Assembly: GCA_007844125.1 (NCBI GenBank)
Contig: CM017564.1
Span: 18,282,290-18,346,289, forward strand
Reading direction: 5' to 3'
From: Sinonovacula constricta
Taxonomy: Eukaryota > Mollusca > Bivalvia > Cardiida > Solecurtidae
DNA: 64,000 bases
Both the position numbers and the translations under genes were made by a program. Shown here piece after piece: positions 50,089 to 61,960 of this stretch; positions within the stretch are counted from its first letter, which is position 1, and each line of letters begins with the position of its first letter. Under the pieces are notes generated by a model. The model was not told the DNA's origin, did not search any database, and saw only the letters and a list, made by a program, of their open reading frames with translations.

Positions 50089-51847
50089 ATGGCAATGCAA
50101 ACAACACAAGAAACAGTTCCTATAGAAATTGTATGGGAAGGATGCGACCAGTTTTGCATCAAAACACCTGAGGACAAATATGACTGTTGGGTACCTTGTA
50201 TCCTGGAGTTCACAGCGACGAAACTTATCATGACTGACTGGGGTAATAGCTGTCTTAAAATTGTTGACAAGAAAGCCACCGAAATTAAGGTCACCCGCAG
50301 GCGGCTACTACGCTCTAAACCCTGGGGTATAACCGAAATTCCTGAATCCAGTTTTGCCGTGACATTCCCAGACGTTCAGTTGATCAAGTTCTTCACGGCC
50401 GGCCTAGAAGACTGCGAGAACCCGAAACAAATAGAGGTAGATGGAAGATGTTTAGGTATACAGTATATAAACAACAAACTTTTTTTATCGTTAATCAGTC
50501 CAAAACCGAAGATTCAGAGTGTCAACGTTAATGGCGAAATGGTCGATGAAATCAAACTGGACGAATGCTTATGGCCCATGCATTTTACAGTAGATCAAGC
50601 CAGAGCGCGGATATATGTCAGTGACAATGCTAAACATACCCTCACATGTCTGAGCATAACAGGAGATGTCATTTGGGAATACAAAGATCAGCTGAAGTAC
50701 CCATCATGTGTGGCTTCAGGCTTTGACGGTCGTATCTACGTATGCAGCAAGTTCACAAGTACAAATATTGATGCTAAGGTCCATGTGGTGTCCACTGTGG
50801 GTACCAAAATGTACACCATACCACTGAGCCACCCCAGCGTCAATATTCCTCTTGCAATATGCTGCAGCAGATACCAAGAAACACTCTACTTGTCGAGTGG
50901 CGTGTATGAAAAAAAGAAAAAAGACGAAAACAAAGATAGTACATGTAACACAATCAAGGAGTTTGGGGATGATAATGTTAAGGTAAGCACGTTAAGATTT
51001 TAAAACTAAGTGGTTTTTACTTTATATAAAACAAAATGATAAATAGCACACCAAAACAGTGGTAATATGAGTACGTATGTAATTTTATTAATGTGTACAT
51101 TAGTCAGTCAGTTTTTACAGCATTGCGATAGTCCATATGCTTATAGATGTACTAATTTAAAAGAAAATGATCAAATAAACTTAGCCACAATATTTGAGTA
51201 GGTTTAAGGCACATAACCTCTTAGTTGTATGTATCTATTATGTGCATTTTAATCAGTTGGTTAATGTCGAGCGTTTCAGGACAAAAGTACGCAGAAGCAA
51301 AAGACAAAAATCTGTTTAACTCTAAATATAAAGGAAACGACAGCATACAGAAATAAGGATGTATACACTGATTTTGAAAATTAAATATTCATTAAATGCA
51401 CTGCTTTTATATTTAGGGGAGATCCCATGAAACAGAAAAGTCATTGTCTATAAGAGCGCAATGGACGAATATGTTAAACTGATCAGAGTTTTGTTTACGC
51501 AATAACAGTCACATTGTACTAGTCTGTGATAATGAATCTACAACATCAACTTGTTACTAATGACTTTTAACTAAGCAGTTAAGCTCATACAATGTTTGTT
51601 CATCGGTTACGGATTTTGTAACCTGAAAGTCGATATTACATTTGATACATAGGCAACGTTTATTTTCATTTAATACATAAGTGTTTCATGCTCAGATTTT
51701 CTTGTTGGCGTGACTCCCACAGTCCACCCCCTTATCTACATGTTATCATGAAATAGGTGATGTAAGTGTCAGGGTGCTATAACTTAATACCGTCCATCGT
51801 CATGTCCATTATATGTATAACTATTATTGTTATTATTATTATTATTA

Positions 51848-51928
<81 letters not shown>

Positions 51929-52013
51929 TGCTATTGCAGATGTAATGTTATTATATGTTTTATTATTTCAGGGCCCAAAACCTCAAGCCATCCAAAGTAC
52001 ATCGGATTCTTAG
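50089..52013 (+). CDS. NHL beta-propeller protein, copy 2 (two exons, 311 residues)
   Basis: Exon 1 (50089-50982) is an intact 298-codon NHL propeller. Blades are visible as LIMTDWGNSCLKIVD, KPWGITEIPESSFAVTFPD, GRCLGIQYINNKLFL, WPMHFTVDQARARIYVSD, LTCLSITGDVIWEY, YPSCVASGFDGRIYVCSK and IPLAICCSRYQETLYLSSG. It ends at donor AAG|GTAAGC, phase 0. Exon 2 starts after TATTATTTCAG (51972) and adds 13 residues (GPKPQAIQSTSDS) to TAG at 52011-52013. The same exon in copy 1 runs on into an EEP domain. There is no RING or B-box, so it resembles only the C-terminal half of a TRIM-NHL protein. An in-frame CTG and a TTTAATTAG acceptor directly before the ATG suggest that an upstream exon may once have joined here. 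NHL propellers usually bind RNA or proteins; the ligand is unknown. Confidence 0.75.
51825..51930. repeat. (TTA)n microsatellite before exon 2, copy 2
   Basis: About 35 TTA units, some 40 bp before the acceptor. Poly-Tyr and poly-Leu frames here are artefacts. Confidence 0.96.
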
Positions 52014-52054
52014 AATGACAAACACCTGTAACAAGTCAGTATGTCTGTGGCTGC

Positions 52055-52170
52055 TTGAAAATATGCTCTCTCAACGTTTGTGGTTTTCAGAAACGCTTAC
52101 AATCCATGGAATTTGAAAGTGTTATTAATGATAACGATGTCCTTGATTTACCGAACCCACATAAGAAAGT
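52055..52170 (+). pseudogene. Truncated EEP (endonuclease) relic, copy 2
   Basis: LKICSLNVCGFQ aligns with LKIFYLNVNGLD of the copy-1 EEP exon. The stretch FESVINDNDVLDL corresponds to FTTFIAEYDILCF. After that the domain is lost and unrelated sequence follows. It is out of frame with the TAG-terminated exon 2 of copy 2. So copy 2 once had the EEP domain and lost everything beyond its first 30 to 40 residues. Confidence 0.65.
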
Positions 52171-52884
52171 AAGATATTTCAGACAGGATTTGATACAAAT
52201 ACGTTGTGAAATAAAGACAACTCAAAATTCATATTAATAAAAACATAAAATTACTTTTCAAGAATATAGACTGCAGTGGTGAGTATTTCTATAATTTCGC
52301 TTAGACGTTGCGGCTTTTCGCGATCATGTGTAGTAGCTGTGTACATCCCAGCAGCAGGAAATTTTGGAAAGAAAACCTATATTCTAGTTTTTAACACGAA
52401 ATAATTCACAAATGTATCGTTGTTTCTGCTTAGAGTGTTTATAAATGTTAAAGGTCATGTACACATAGAAATATTGCTTTGTGTTTCTTATGTTTAATAA
52501 GACTCTTTCTTAATATTAGTGTATCTTTTTGTAGACCTTATTAATTATGTAAATATGTTCCGCTTGTTTCAGTTTTACGTGTGTATATGAATATTGTAAC
52601 CACATTCTAATACCTTACATGATAATAAGATTGTATGTTATTTTTTTGCATGGCTCAACTTAGGGCCAGATTTTGGTGTCAATGTTTGATACCGTATTGA
52701 TATTAGATCACATCGACAGTAATTTTTATATATTTTTGTAAAACCCATTTCTTGATTTATTTTTATGCGGAATAATAACATTTACTTACGTCCAGATTTT
52801 GAGGCAGTTATATTATAAGGTACTTTTTCCGCCTGTCATGTCGGTGAGATATTGTTTAAGGAATTTGGTTGTGTAAGACTGTTT

Positions 52885-53170
52885 GTTTATTAGGTTTATC
52901 GTCCCATTTACAGCATTTCAGTTATCTGGAGGCGGTTGTCATTTGAAGCACATAAGTGCTACTTTCGCTGTGTATAGCATGCCGTGAACAGCTGGTATGA
53001 TTCCAAACCAAGACACATTATCCTGACACCAGGCCAAACAATCGTGGATTTTTTGTTGTTGTTGAGCGTTAGCAAAGGAGCTATAAAACTACCACTTATA
53101 ACGACTTTGTTATGTAGCGAAGCGGGACCTCCCGTACCAGGAGCCGACTCTCCAACGATTGCGGTACTAG
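52885..53170 (-). mobile_element. SINE family S1, copy in duplication A copy 2
   Basis: Plus-strand view: GGTTTATCGTCCCATTTACA, AGTTATCTGGAGGCGGTTGT, CATGCCGTGAACAGCTGG, TGAGCGTTAGCAAAGGAGCT and CGGGACCTCCCGTACCAGGA. The B box is damaged by a deletion. The site is empty in copy 1 near 38035. Confidence 0.8.
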
Positions 53171-54154
53171 ATCTGGTAGTTTTTGTTCTAAAATACATAC
53201 ATACTTTGATGAACGACTGTATATTCCATGCTACTTGGTATAATTGTATAAGATATAATGTATGGACTATTACTTAAAGATAGTATCTGACAGTTTGAAC
53301 AACCAAATTATTTTTATTAATCATGTGTAATAATGTTTATTGATGCCCAACAACAATGCGAAAAGTAAAGCATAGCACTCCACTCGTCATCAGAAACATG
53401 TATTTCAAAACTGCATAGTTAGCTATTTTAACTGAGTAAATCACGTGACCGCTTACGTTATTTTTAGAAAAAAAATCCCAAATTTTAAAATTTGAAAATT
53501 AAAGCGATTTATTTCACGATTTGTACTTTTTTAAAATTAAAGAAGTGTCTAAAACCAACCTTTCTTAGACTAAAGTGTGTGTTTTAATAAGATCCTAATT
53601 CCATATAAACAAGTAAAAGATGTCGTTAAATGTATTTAATGTAGGATGTAGGATACCACCTTTAGGAATATTTCCATGTCCTAAACTTGATGTGTTGTGG
53701 TGTGTTTATTAATTTCTGCTTGTCTAATACAATAGATGTTTTAACTATGTTTTATGTTATGTCTACTTCAAGCAGAACATGGTACTTGTGCATCAAAATA
53801 CACCATTTTAAGCAAACCAGAAGTAAAAAGTAGATATGGCCAATTATAACAAAAAGCACTATACATGTTTAGTAAGGTAGCCCGTTTAATAAACATATAT
53901 TTAACAACTGATTAAGGCATTCATTGAAGCTTAACATAAGATGCTGTCATTAGCTGCATGATTAACACGTATTAAAGATTGAACGAGTTCTTGATGCAAC
54001 CGCACATTTATGCAGTACATTAACAACAATTAATATAACTATAGCCAAGAAGTAAAAGAAACGTTGTTAATACAACTTGTAAGTAAGAAAACTGAGTGCA
54101 GAATAAAGAAATATGAAAAGGTCATATGAGCATTGCAATACATACAACACGATC

Positions 54155-54420
54155 ACGGGCCGCGACATACCAAAGTCGTTAAAATGGTAGTGGTATAGCT
54201 CCCTTGCTAACGCTCAAGAAAATATAAGGGTAGTTCCACGACTGGTTGGTCCGGTGTCAGGATAATGTGACTGGGTGTGGTATCATGCCAGGTGTTCACG
54301 GCATGCTATACACAGTAAAGGCAGCAATGCATCTGCTTCAAGTGGACACCGTCTCCAGATAACTGAAATACTGTTGGTGGGACGATAAACCCGATAAACA
54401 AACAAACAAACAAACAAATA
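54155..54420 (+). mobile_element. SINE family S1, 5'-truncated
   Basis: GGGCCGCGACATACCAAAGT, TAGCTCCCTTGCTAACGCTC, GGTGTCAGGATAATGTGACT and CGTCTCCAGATAACTGAAAT, ending in a (CAAA)n tail at 54395-54418. The tRNA head with A and B boxes is missing. Confidence 0.85.
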
Positions 54421-54545
54421 ATTGAGAAGGCATAGGACAAAGGTATTCACTTGCAAGCCAAATGCAAAAGTAAGGACAAATCTGTGACTATTCATTCAAC
54501 AAAAACGAGCAAACCCAACAGTTGCCTCCTTGGAATGGTACGCAC
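54421..54545 (+). repeat. Dispersed repeat family R1, 5' part
   Basis: TTGCAAGCCAAATGCAAAAG, TAAGGACAAATCTGTGAC and CTCCTTGGAATGGTACGCAC match the R1 leader and start of core. It directly follows the SINE tail. Confidence 0.65.
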
Positions 54546-55975
54546 GATGAAAAAAAGTTACATAAATAAATATTGAGTATTGGACTACGGATGTTGTGTA
54601 ATTTACAGAAGGACGGCTTGGTCACGCACACTTCAGAATATATATTAGTATTCCTACATTTAAGAAATTACAAGAAGTACATACATATAAGTTTACACAA
54701 TGAAAACACATGCAACTTTCCTGAGACAAACAAATGAAAAAAAAAGATTATGCATGTAGAAAATTAAGAAATTACAGAGAGAACAACATAAGAAGACAAG
54801 AAATAGGGTAAAACCTAAAAAGATCATTAAAACAGTAGAACAAATGCGCAATAAATAGGCGATACAAGTTTTATATAATGCGGTTAAATATAAGGGTACA
54901 TTGTAAAACAACAGAAAAAGTCCTGAAAAGACAAGGCGCGATAATCGATAAACACAGTGAAAAACACGCGGACAGACAGACAATCAGAGTGACAGACAGA
55001 AAGACAGACACACAGCCAGACCGACAAACAGAATGAAAGGCAGAAAGACAAACATACAAACAGACAGATACACCGATAGACCCACAGACAGTCATTCCTA
55101 CAGACAGACATTCTGACAAAACAGACAGGCAGGCAGACAGACCAAACGACAGATAAAAAGGGCTGATGTAATAATAAAGATATACCCAGCAAAAGCATCA
55201 ATACATGTATAATCAATTTCAAAAGCATGCGCAAACAAAGACTATATACATGTAGTACAAATGCATATAACCTATGTGTAAAGTATAAATAGGCAAGCAA
55301 ATGATCAGTGGTAGGACCCTATAGAGTGACCTTGCCGAAACTATACACAAGATGAGAAAGCGTTATATAGATATATATATTACATGAAATACAACGTTGA
55401 ACAAAATCAATGTAGCAACCATTGAATGGCACAGACAACAAATTCAAACTACATACAGTTGACATGTTATACTATTGGTATGACAATGATAGTAAAAGAT
55501 AAGTTGAAATATATAAATAAAATTATTTACTTGAGAAATGTAATGCTAAGTATGCAGACAATCAGTATGTATATTTTCACATTGCTGTAATGCAGCCAAG
55601 CCAATATTACATAAAAAATCATAGTTACATTTTATATGCTACTCTACAATACACTACTTACCTAACAAGATATTAACAATGCAATGTCTATCAATTGTAC
55701 TATGAAAGTAACAAATGCTTGATCCAAATACAACATTGATATAATCAAGTAATTTTGTTCTGAACGTACGTATGTGGTCGGTAACAAATATCACCCGTTA
55801 GACCGTTGCATTTTACACTGGTTTCAATAAAACGAGATGTTAAGGCTATAAACCTGGCTATCGTCTTGCAGAACGATACTTTGTAAGGATGACTTGAAGC
55901 ATACGCCCAGATATAAGACAGTATGTATTAAATATGGAGAAACCTAAATTTGCCAAAAAACACCGTTCGAAACAT
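54546..55975. other. Intergenic sequence with CAGA-rich tract
   Basis: A CAGA/CAGG low-complexity tract at 54970-55150 generates Cys- and Ser-rich minus-strand frames that are not genes. Nothing else is recognised. Confidence 0.55.
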
Positions 55976-55979
55976 TATT

Positions 55980-56560
55980 TAACCAATTTCACTGCTTTCT
56001 AAATGGTCGCTTTCCAATTAAGTTTGGCAGGAAAATCACCAGTATCTAAATAATAGTTAAGCCAGTGCGTGAGTGAGTATTTCTCTAATACGTTTTGGAT
56101 ATCACAGCAGTAGCCGTGGGTTGATATTTGAAGCCTAAATTGAGCCCATCTAAAAATAAAAACCCTCTTTACGGTAGACTTCGGACACAATCTACACAGC
56201 CGACCAAATAATGTTAGTTTTTTTTTTAATCTGATTCCAAAACCAATGACAGAAAACCAACAAGACTGAAGGCAATATAAGTTCGTGTACGCAAAGGTAG
56301 GCTTTGGAATGATTTGATACACATTCGGCGAGCACGCTCAAGGGTGCACAACTTCGACTGTGTTAAGTTGAATAGACATTCGGCTCCGTAAAGTGCCATA
56401 GGGAGCACGATGTGGCAATAAATTTTTTTTAAGGTAGCTGGACTTAAGCCGTTGTCATGAAAGGCACAATTAAGTAAGCTAAAATATGTTTTTCTTACTG
56501 GAGTAGAATACGTTATAGCACGTGTATGCATAAAGTAGCTCGGTGTCATTAAAACCCCTT
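55980..56560 (-). mobile_element. Fragment of a second LINE family (RT C-terminal region)
   Basis: Minus-strand reading: the stretch LPMALYGAECLFNLTQSKL, then LERARRMCIKSFQSLPLRTR, is the thumb and post-RT region of CR1/L2-like or related LINE polymerases (LP.ALYG.E.W..L). After a frameshift near 56230 it continues as LTLFGRLCRLCPKSTVKRVF and FRLQIST. It belongs to a family different from the I/Nimb copies. That family is of interest because such elements carry endonuclease domains like the EEP exon at 35.8 kb (inference). Confidence 0.6.
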
Positions 56561-56659
56561 GGCGTGTGAATTCTTATACCTCTTGTATTGTTTTGCTACC
56601 CAAGTTAAACTTTCTTTGTGCCTTTAGATAATAAAAGATGATTTAGTTTTATATTTAGA

Positions 56660-56975
56660 TTTATATGATGAGTATTTTTTGCGGCACACCGACACTTAAA
56701 AGGTCACTCGGCAACGAAGACGATAAAGTTTAACGTAGATATGGTATCATACGGTTAAAACTGAAAAAGGTTTATAGAAATATAATAATCTATCAGGTTT
56801 AAATAACATGGATAATCATTGAATATAAGTTAGTACAATAAACAATTAAAAATATCACAATGTAAGCATAATAAACAGTTAAACAATTATAACTTATAAT
56901 TATAACTATTATAACTATAAGAATACTAATTTCGTTCAAGGAGCTTAGAATCGGACACCGTCATAAACAGTTCGT
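56660..56975 (-). mobile_element. I/Nimb-like LINE, short 3' fragment
   Basis: Family tail GCGGCACACCGACACTTAAA on the plus strand at 56681, then 3' UTR, then the last coding residues HELFMTVSDSKLLER. It is cut at 56975, where an (ATG)n microsatellite begins (56976-57052). Confidence 0.8.
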
Positions 56976-56992
56976 GCATGATGATGATGATC

Positions 56993-57024
<32 letters not shown>

Positions 57025-57052
57025 AATGATGATGAAGATGATTATGATGATG
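56976..57052. repeat. (ATG)n microsatellite
   Basis: About 25 ATG/ATGATC triplets abutting the 5' break of the LINE fragment. Confidence 0.95.
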
Positions 57053-57059
57053 GTGGTAA

Positions 57060-58840
57060 AATAAGAAATGTTAATATGTAAAACGACGAATAAATTTAAA
57101 CAGACATAGATGCAACTTACAAACTCTAGCACGATCTTACTGAATAATGTTGTTTTAAATAACTCTAGTTCAACATACAATAAGTCTTGGTGGAATTCAA
57201 TATTGAAATTTGACGGGGCTCGTCAGTTGTCGTTATATTCATTTCCTCATTCAACACGTATATAAGTCGCATATTTATGTTATGCATACACTAACTTGAA
57301 AATTAGTTAAATATTTTTCAATGAAAAAGGAAGAGAATATGTCATACAACGTGACGACGTTTACAACAATGTTTCAATAGAATACCTACTGTCAGCATCT
57401 GTTATATATCAGAACAATATTATCCCTAGTTGTCTTTAGTTTAACATTCTATACCAATGAGTAATGTCGTATTCTAATACTGAGGGCAATTATAATACAT
57501 GTTATACAACACTATATGTAATGTTGAATTGCGTAAGTGGGGGGTAATGATTTCCCAACACATGTAGCTTTTATACCTGTAATTATTGCGATCTATTACA
57601 GTAGATACACAGACACAGACACACAGCGTCCTGCAATCACATTATAATATACACATATCATCATTTAAAAGTATAATTAACTAATCATGCAGTACATGTT
57701 ACTAATGTAATGAAATAAACATTATAATACACAAACATTACCTCGAGATAACAAGGTATGTATTAGCCATTGATAAAATATTAATATCTATTCCGATAAA
57801 ATATACTATCAACGAAACATCAATATATGAAACATTACATAATTATACAAGATCAGTTTTCCTAAAAAGTGAGTATCAATTATAAACATAAAATCAACAA
57901 TACTCACAACAAACTGAAAGTCTCTCGACATACATCTACTGACTCCATCATTCAATGGGTGAACTCGTGTTCTCCGCTTGGTTAAAAAGTGAAATAGCAT
58001 ACGTAGGTTAGAAGTTACTTAAATTAGTATTGATTTCATTCCACATTAAATAACTGTCGCGTCACGTTAGTTTCGAAGTCGAGCAGAAACGGAAGATCAA
58101 AGTTACAATCGGGTATACGAGAGAACCAAGTAAAATTAGGTGCTAACGGTCCAAAAGATGGCTGCAGGCTGACCCGTACTGCACAACACAAGTGAGCGCT
58201 AAATTCCCGCTAAAACTACCGCAGTGATGATTACGTTGACTAAATTTAAAATAACGGTCGAGGAATGCCTCCACTAAATTAACATACTGAAAGTTCACTC
58301 TGCTACATATATACTAGCATAGACATGCCTAAAATATCATAGAGTATGCATTATGCTGAAGAAGAATAGTCAAAACAAACATAGTGTTAATTAAGTTCTA
58401 CGTTTTGTAGCCAGTTTACTTGAACAATAAAAACTAGTGCTAAACTGTACAAGTATCTTTATTATGAACATATTATCTGCAACGTTGATAAAATACCAAT
58501 ACACGTGGGTGGAACATTATTTAAACTTTATCATTAAATAGGTAGTCACAAGTAAAGGACACGATACAGGGGCAGATCCGATTTTTTAGTCCAGCGAGTG
58601 AGGCGAGAGGTGCTGGTCGTGTTTATGGCTCTCGTGGAATGTTCCTACAGAAAACTTTTAAAATGTAGAAGCCAAATAGTCATTTTCTGCATTTTAAAAA
58701 GCTGCATAAACCTATTCCATGAGTCCAACCAGTTTGTATATTCGTAGCAAAGATAAGTTTAATATGTTTCATGGGATGAGATAAGAGGTCAAATTAAGCG
58801 AGGTACTGGAGGGGTTCGGGAGGCATGCTACCGCACGAGA
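57060..58840. other. Sequence left of array 2, nothing recognised
   Basis: No ORF, RNA or repeat supported. The stretch 58560-58840 is the only visible left flank of the 24-bp satellite. Confidence 0.5.
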
Positions 58841-58844
58841 AGCG

Positions 58845-60152
58845 TCTATTATCATACATCAGTCAGTGTCTATTATCATATATCAGTCAGCGTCTTTTAT
58901 CATACATCTGTCAGCCGTAATTATCATACACCTGTCAGCTTCTATTATCGTACATCCATCAGCGTCTTTTACCATACAACTATCAGCATATATTTTCATA
59001 CGTCTATCAGCGGCTATAATCATACCTTTGTCAGGGTCTATTATCATACAATTGTCAGCGTCTATTATCATACATCTATCAGCGTCTATTGTCATACAGT
59101 CTTCGGCGCCTATTATCATAATCTTCCAGCTCCTATTATCATACATCCATCAGCGTCTATAAGCATGCATCCATAAGCATCTACTATTATACATCCGTCA
59201 GTGTCTATTATCATACATCTGTCAGCGTCAATTAATTATTATACATCTGTCAGCGTCTATTATCACACATCTGTCAGCGTCTATTATCATACATCTGTCA
59301 GCGTCTATTATCATACTTCCATCAGCGTCTTTAATCATACATCCATCAGCGTCTTTCATCATACATCTGTCAGCGTCTTTTATCATACATCTGTCAGCGT
59401 CTATTATCATACACATGTCAGTGTCTATTATCATACATATGTCAGCGTCTATTATCATACATCCATCAGCGCCTTTTATCATACATCCATCAGCGTCTTT
59501 CATCATACATCTGTCAGCGTCTATTATCATACATCCATCAGCGTCTATTATCATACATTCATCAACGACTATTATCATACATCCATCAGCGTGTATTATC
59601 ATACATCCATCAGCGTGTATTATCATACATCTGTCAGCGTCTTTCATCATACATCTGTCAGCGTCTATAATCATACATCCATCAGCGACTATTATCATAC
59701 ATCCATCAGCGTGTATTATCATACATCCATCAGCGTCTTTCATCATACATCTGTCAGCGTCTATAATCATACATCCATCAGCGACTATTATCATACATCC
59801 ATCAGCGTGTATTATCATACATCCATCAGCGTGTATTATCATACATCCATCAGTGTCTATTATCATACATCCATCAGTGTCTATTATCATACATCCATCA
59901 GTGTCTATAATCATACATCCATCAGCGACTATTATCATACATCCATCAGCCTCTATTATCATACATCCATCAGCGACTATTATCATACATCCATCAGCGT
60001 GTATTATCATACATCCATTAGCGTCTATTATCATACATCTGTCATCTTCTATTATCATACATCCATCAGCGTCTATTATCATATATCTGTCAGCGTCTAT
60101 TATCATACATCCTTCAGCGCCTTTTATCATACTTTCATCAGCGTCTATTATC
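58845..60152. repeat. 24-bp satellite array 2 (about 55 units, degenerate)
   Basis: Same unit and orientation as array 1 but much more diverged, especially at the left end. Indels break the register (a 4-bp insertion near 59231, a short unit near 59115). A GTGTATT/GACTATT variant set is specific to this array. The left boundary is abrupt at about 58840 after GCACGAGA. Confidence 0.95.
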
Positions 60153-60657
60153 ATACATCTCTCACTGTGGAAAAACAGCAACATGTCCCTGGTATGCCGA
60201 GATATATTTTCTGGTCGAAAATGAGTAATGTCTGTGCATCTCTTTTATTTGCCCGACACATTCACCTGCGATGATAGCAGATGATGTCCGATTATGTTGG
60301 ACCGGGTAAATGTAGCGCCAAAGGGCAACATATATCTATACATATTACTGAAAATACTCGTGGCCTTTACTTTGATGAAAGTGACCCTAGGCGACGAAAA
60401 CCCACCACAAGTTCTACTACAATGTCTATAGTCGGTCGAAAATGTGTGCACAATATTTTGTATTAATACAATACTGTATCAGATATAAAATACAGCTATA
60501 AAAGTTCATTTTGGGAACAATGACCGTGTTTTAGCCTTGACTCATTTCACTTAAACAGCTCTTCACCTTTTCACATGTGCTTTAAGATTATTTATGATTT
60601 CATATTTTTCAAATATTAAAAAAGTCCTACCTTACTTTATTTATTTTTGAAATAAAT

Positions 60658-60818
60658 TGCAGCGATCATTTATCATCATTACAGCAACGTCCAGCTTTTT
60701 GGTAGAGGACGACAGCTTACCTTCGCCCCAAACGGCACTCGAACCAACGCAGCGAGAGGCTAAGCAGTCAGAGGCGTTAGAAATAGGCGACTCTACAACT
60801 ACGCCACGGGCGCCCCAA
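60658..60818 (-). mobile_element. tRNA-derived SINE-like relic (copy 2)
   Basis: Same element as 8418-8580, with the head GGCGCCCGTGGCGTAGTTGT on the minus strand and a B-box-like GGTTCGAGTGCC that is better preserved than in copy 1. Confidence 0.6.
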
Positions 60819-60906
60819 AATCATACCTTAAAATTGTCTTAGTTGTATAAATAAAATGTGTTATAACCATATATACTGTAAGCAAATAAAACTGGCACTA
60901 GTTCTA

Positions 60907-61604
60907 ATGGCGACCTTGGTACATTACAAACGTGTTCTCGATGATGTATTTGAACACTTTTCACCTAATCCTTATAAGCTCCGTTGCGACACTTATTCTA
61001 CTGGGTCCCTTGGTAAGTTCCCATATTGAAGATATTCAGTTTTTTATGAAATTAAAACCATGTGTATGTCTTATACATGAACACCTTTAGTCTTATGTCC
61101 TCCGTTTTGGTCATTTTACTGCAAAGTGGGTACATCCTCACTCCTCGTTTTGTAATGATCTTGGTTTTATTGGAAAACGGAGAGTTATAGCACAACGGTT
61201 TGAAACAAGGCCAATCCATTTAATTGTGAACACCTAATCCATGGATTATTCCATTAGGCATGTAACAGGTTCATTCCAGACACACGTGGTGGCCAGTATG
61301 TTGCTTTTTATGCTTATATACATGCACCTGATATTTTTTGTCACATATCCCCGATAAGTCCCTGGAAGATGGTGATTTGTCCTACATTAACATAATCGCT
61401 ATAATGAAGGCAAAGGGTACTTTTAAGAACAGACTGCTGTGTTTTGAAGAAATACCACAATGCCGTCTGTGTGTCCGCAAGGAATATGTCTTGATATCTT
61501 ATGTTATTTCTGGTGTTGCTATTCAGCAGTTTGGAGACTTATCCTTTCCAACTGTACACCAGTCTCTTCATACAGCATATCAGCAATGTACACATGCTTT
61601 AGTG
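60907..61604 (+). pseudogene. Unrecognised multi-exon gene, copy 2 (best preserved, acceptor damaged)
   Basis: Exon 1 (60907-61012, 106 nt) starts MATLVHYKRVLDDVFEHF and ends at GTAAGT in phase 1. Exon 2 (61354-61604, 251 nt) is fully open and ends at TTAGTG|GTAAGT. It includes DKSLEDGDLSYINIIAIMK, LCFEEIPQCRLCVRKEYV and AIQQFGDLSFPTVHQSLH. The two exons join in phase to give 119 codons, with further exons expected. The acceptor is altered here (CCCCG where copy 1 has CCCAG), so splicing at this point may fail; this is the reason for calling it a probable pseudogene. No known family is recognised. A CX2C pair (CRLC) is the only possible metal-binding hint. Confidence 0.5.
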
Positions 61605-61960
61605 GTAAGTGCAATATATTCTCCAGTCTTTGTAAACATAGGTTCATAGTTTTTCTGTGATTCGAATCCACATGGTCCAGATGTCATGTCTTTTGTAGAT
61701 GTCTTATTGTTATTTTTATCACTTGATGATCTGGTTACATACATGCATGTTGTATGAAAGTATGAGCATTGTCTGAGGTTCTTAATTCGAAGTTCTTCCT
61801 GTTTACATTTCAATGACCGGCAAAGAAACTGAAGATGGTCGGACAGAAGTCTTTTACAAAAACCACAATGCTGATTGTAATATAGAGCTTTTAAAATAGA
61901 AGCTTCTATGCGCGACTCAGTGCCTGATCAATAGCAAAACGAAAAAAAAAGAAAAGAATA

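Larger units (their letters stand above)
49300..53870. repeat. Segmental duplication A, copy 2
   Basis: Counterpart of 31600-44330. It lacks the 5.5-kb LINE (empty site near 53402-53411) and the intronic SINE, but has its own SINE at 52885-53170. Copy 1 shows the corresponding empty site near 38035 (TTCTAAAATACGTATACATT here versus TTCTAAAATACATACATACT there). Confidence 0.85.
60153..61960. repeat. Segmental duplication B, copy 2
   Basis: Counterpart of 7913-9700. Copy 2 has about 90 extra bases near 61150-61250 (TTGGTTTTATTGGAAAACGG and following) and a deletion near 61920. Confidence 0.9.

Noticed and set aside
51813..52018. Poly-Tyr and poly-Leu ORFs
   Set aside because: Translation of the TTA microsatellite in intron 1 of copy 2.
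54871..55300. Cys-rich minus-strand ORFs resembling secreted peptides
   Set aside because: They arise from a CAGA-rich low-complexity tract; no signal peptide plus mature-domain pattern or conserved partner.
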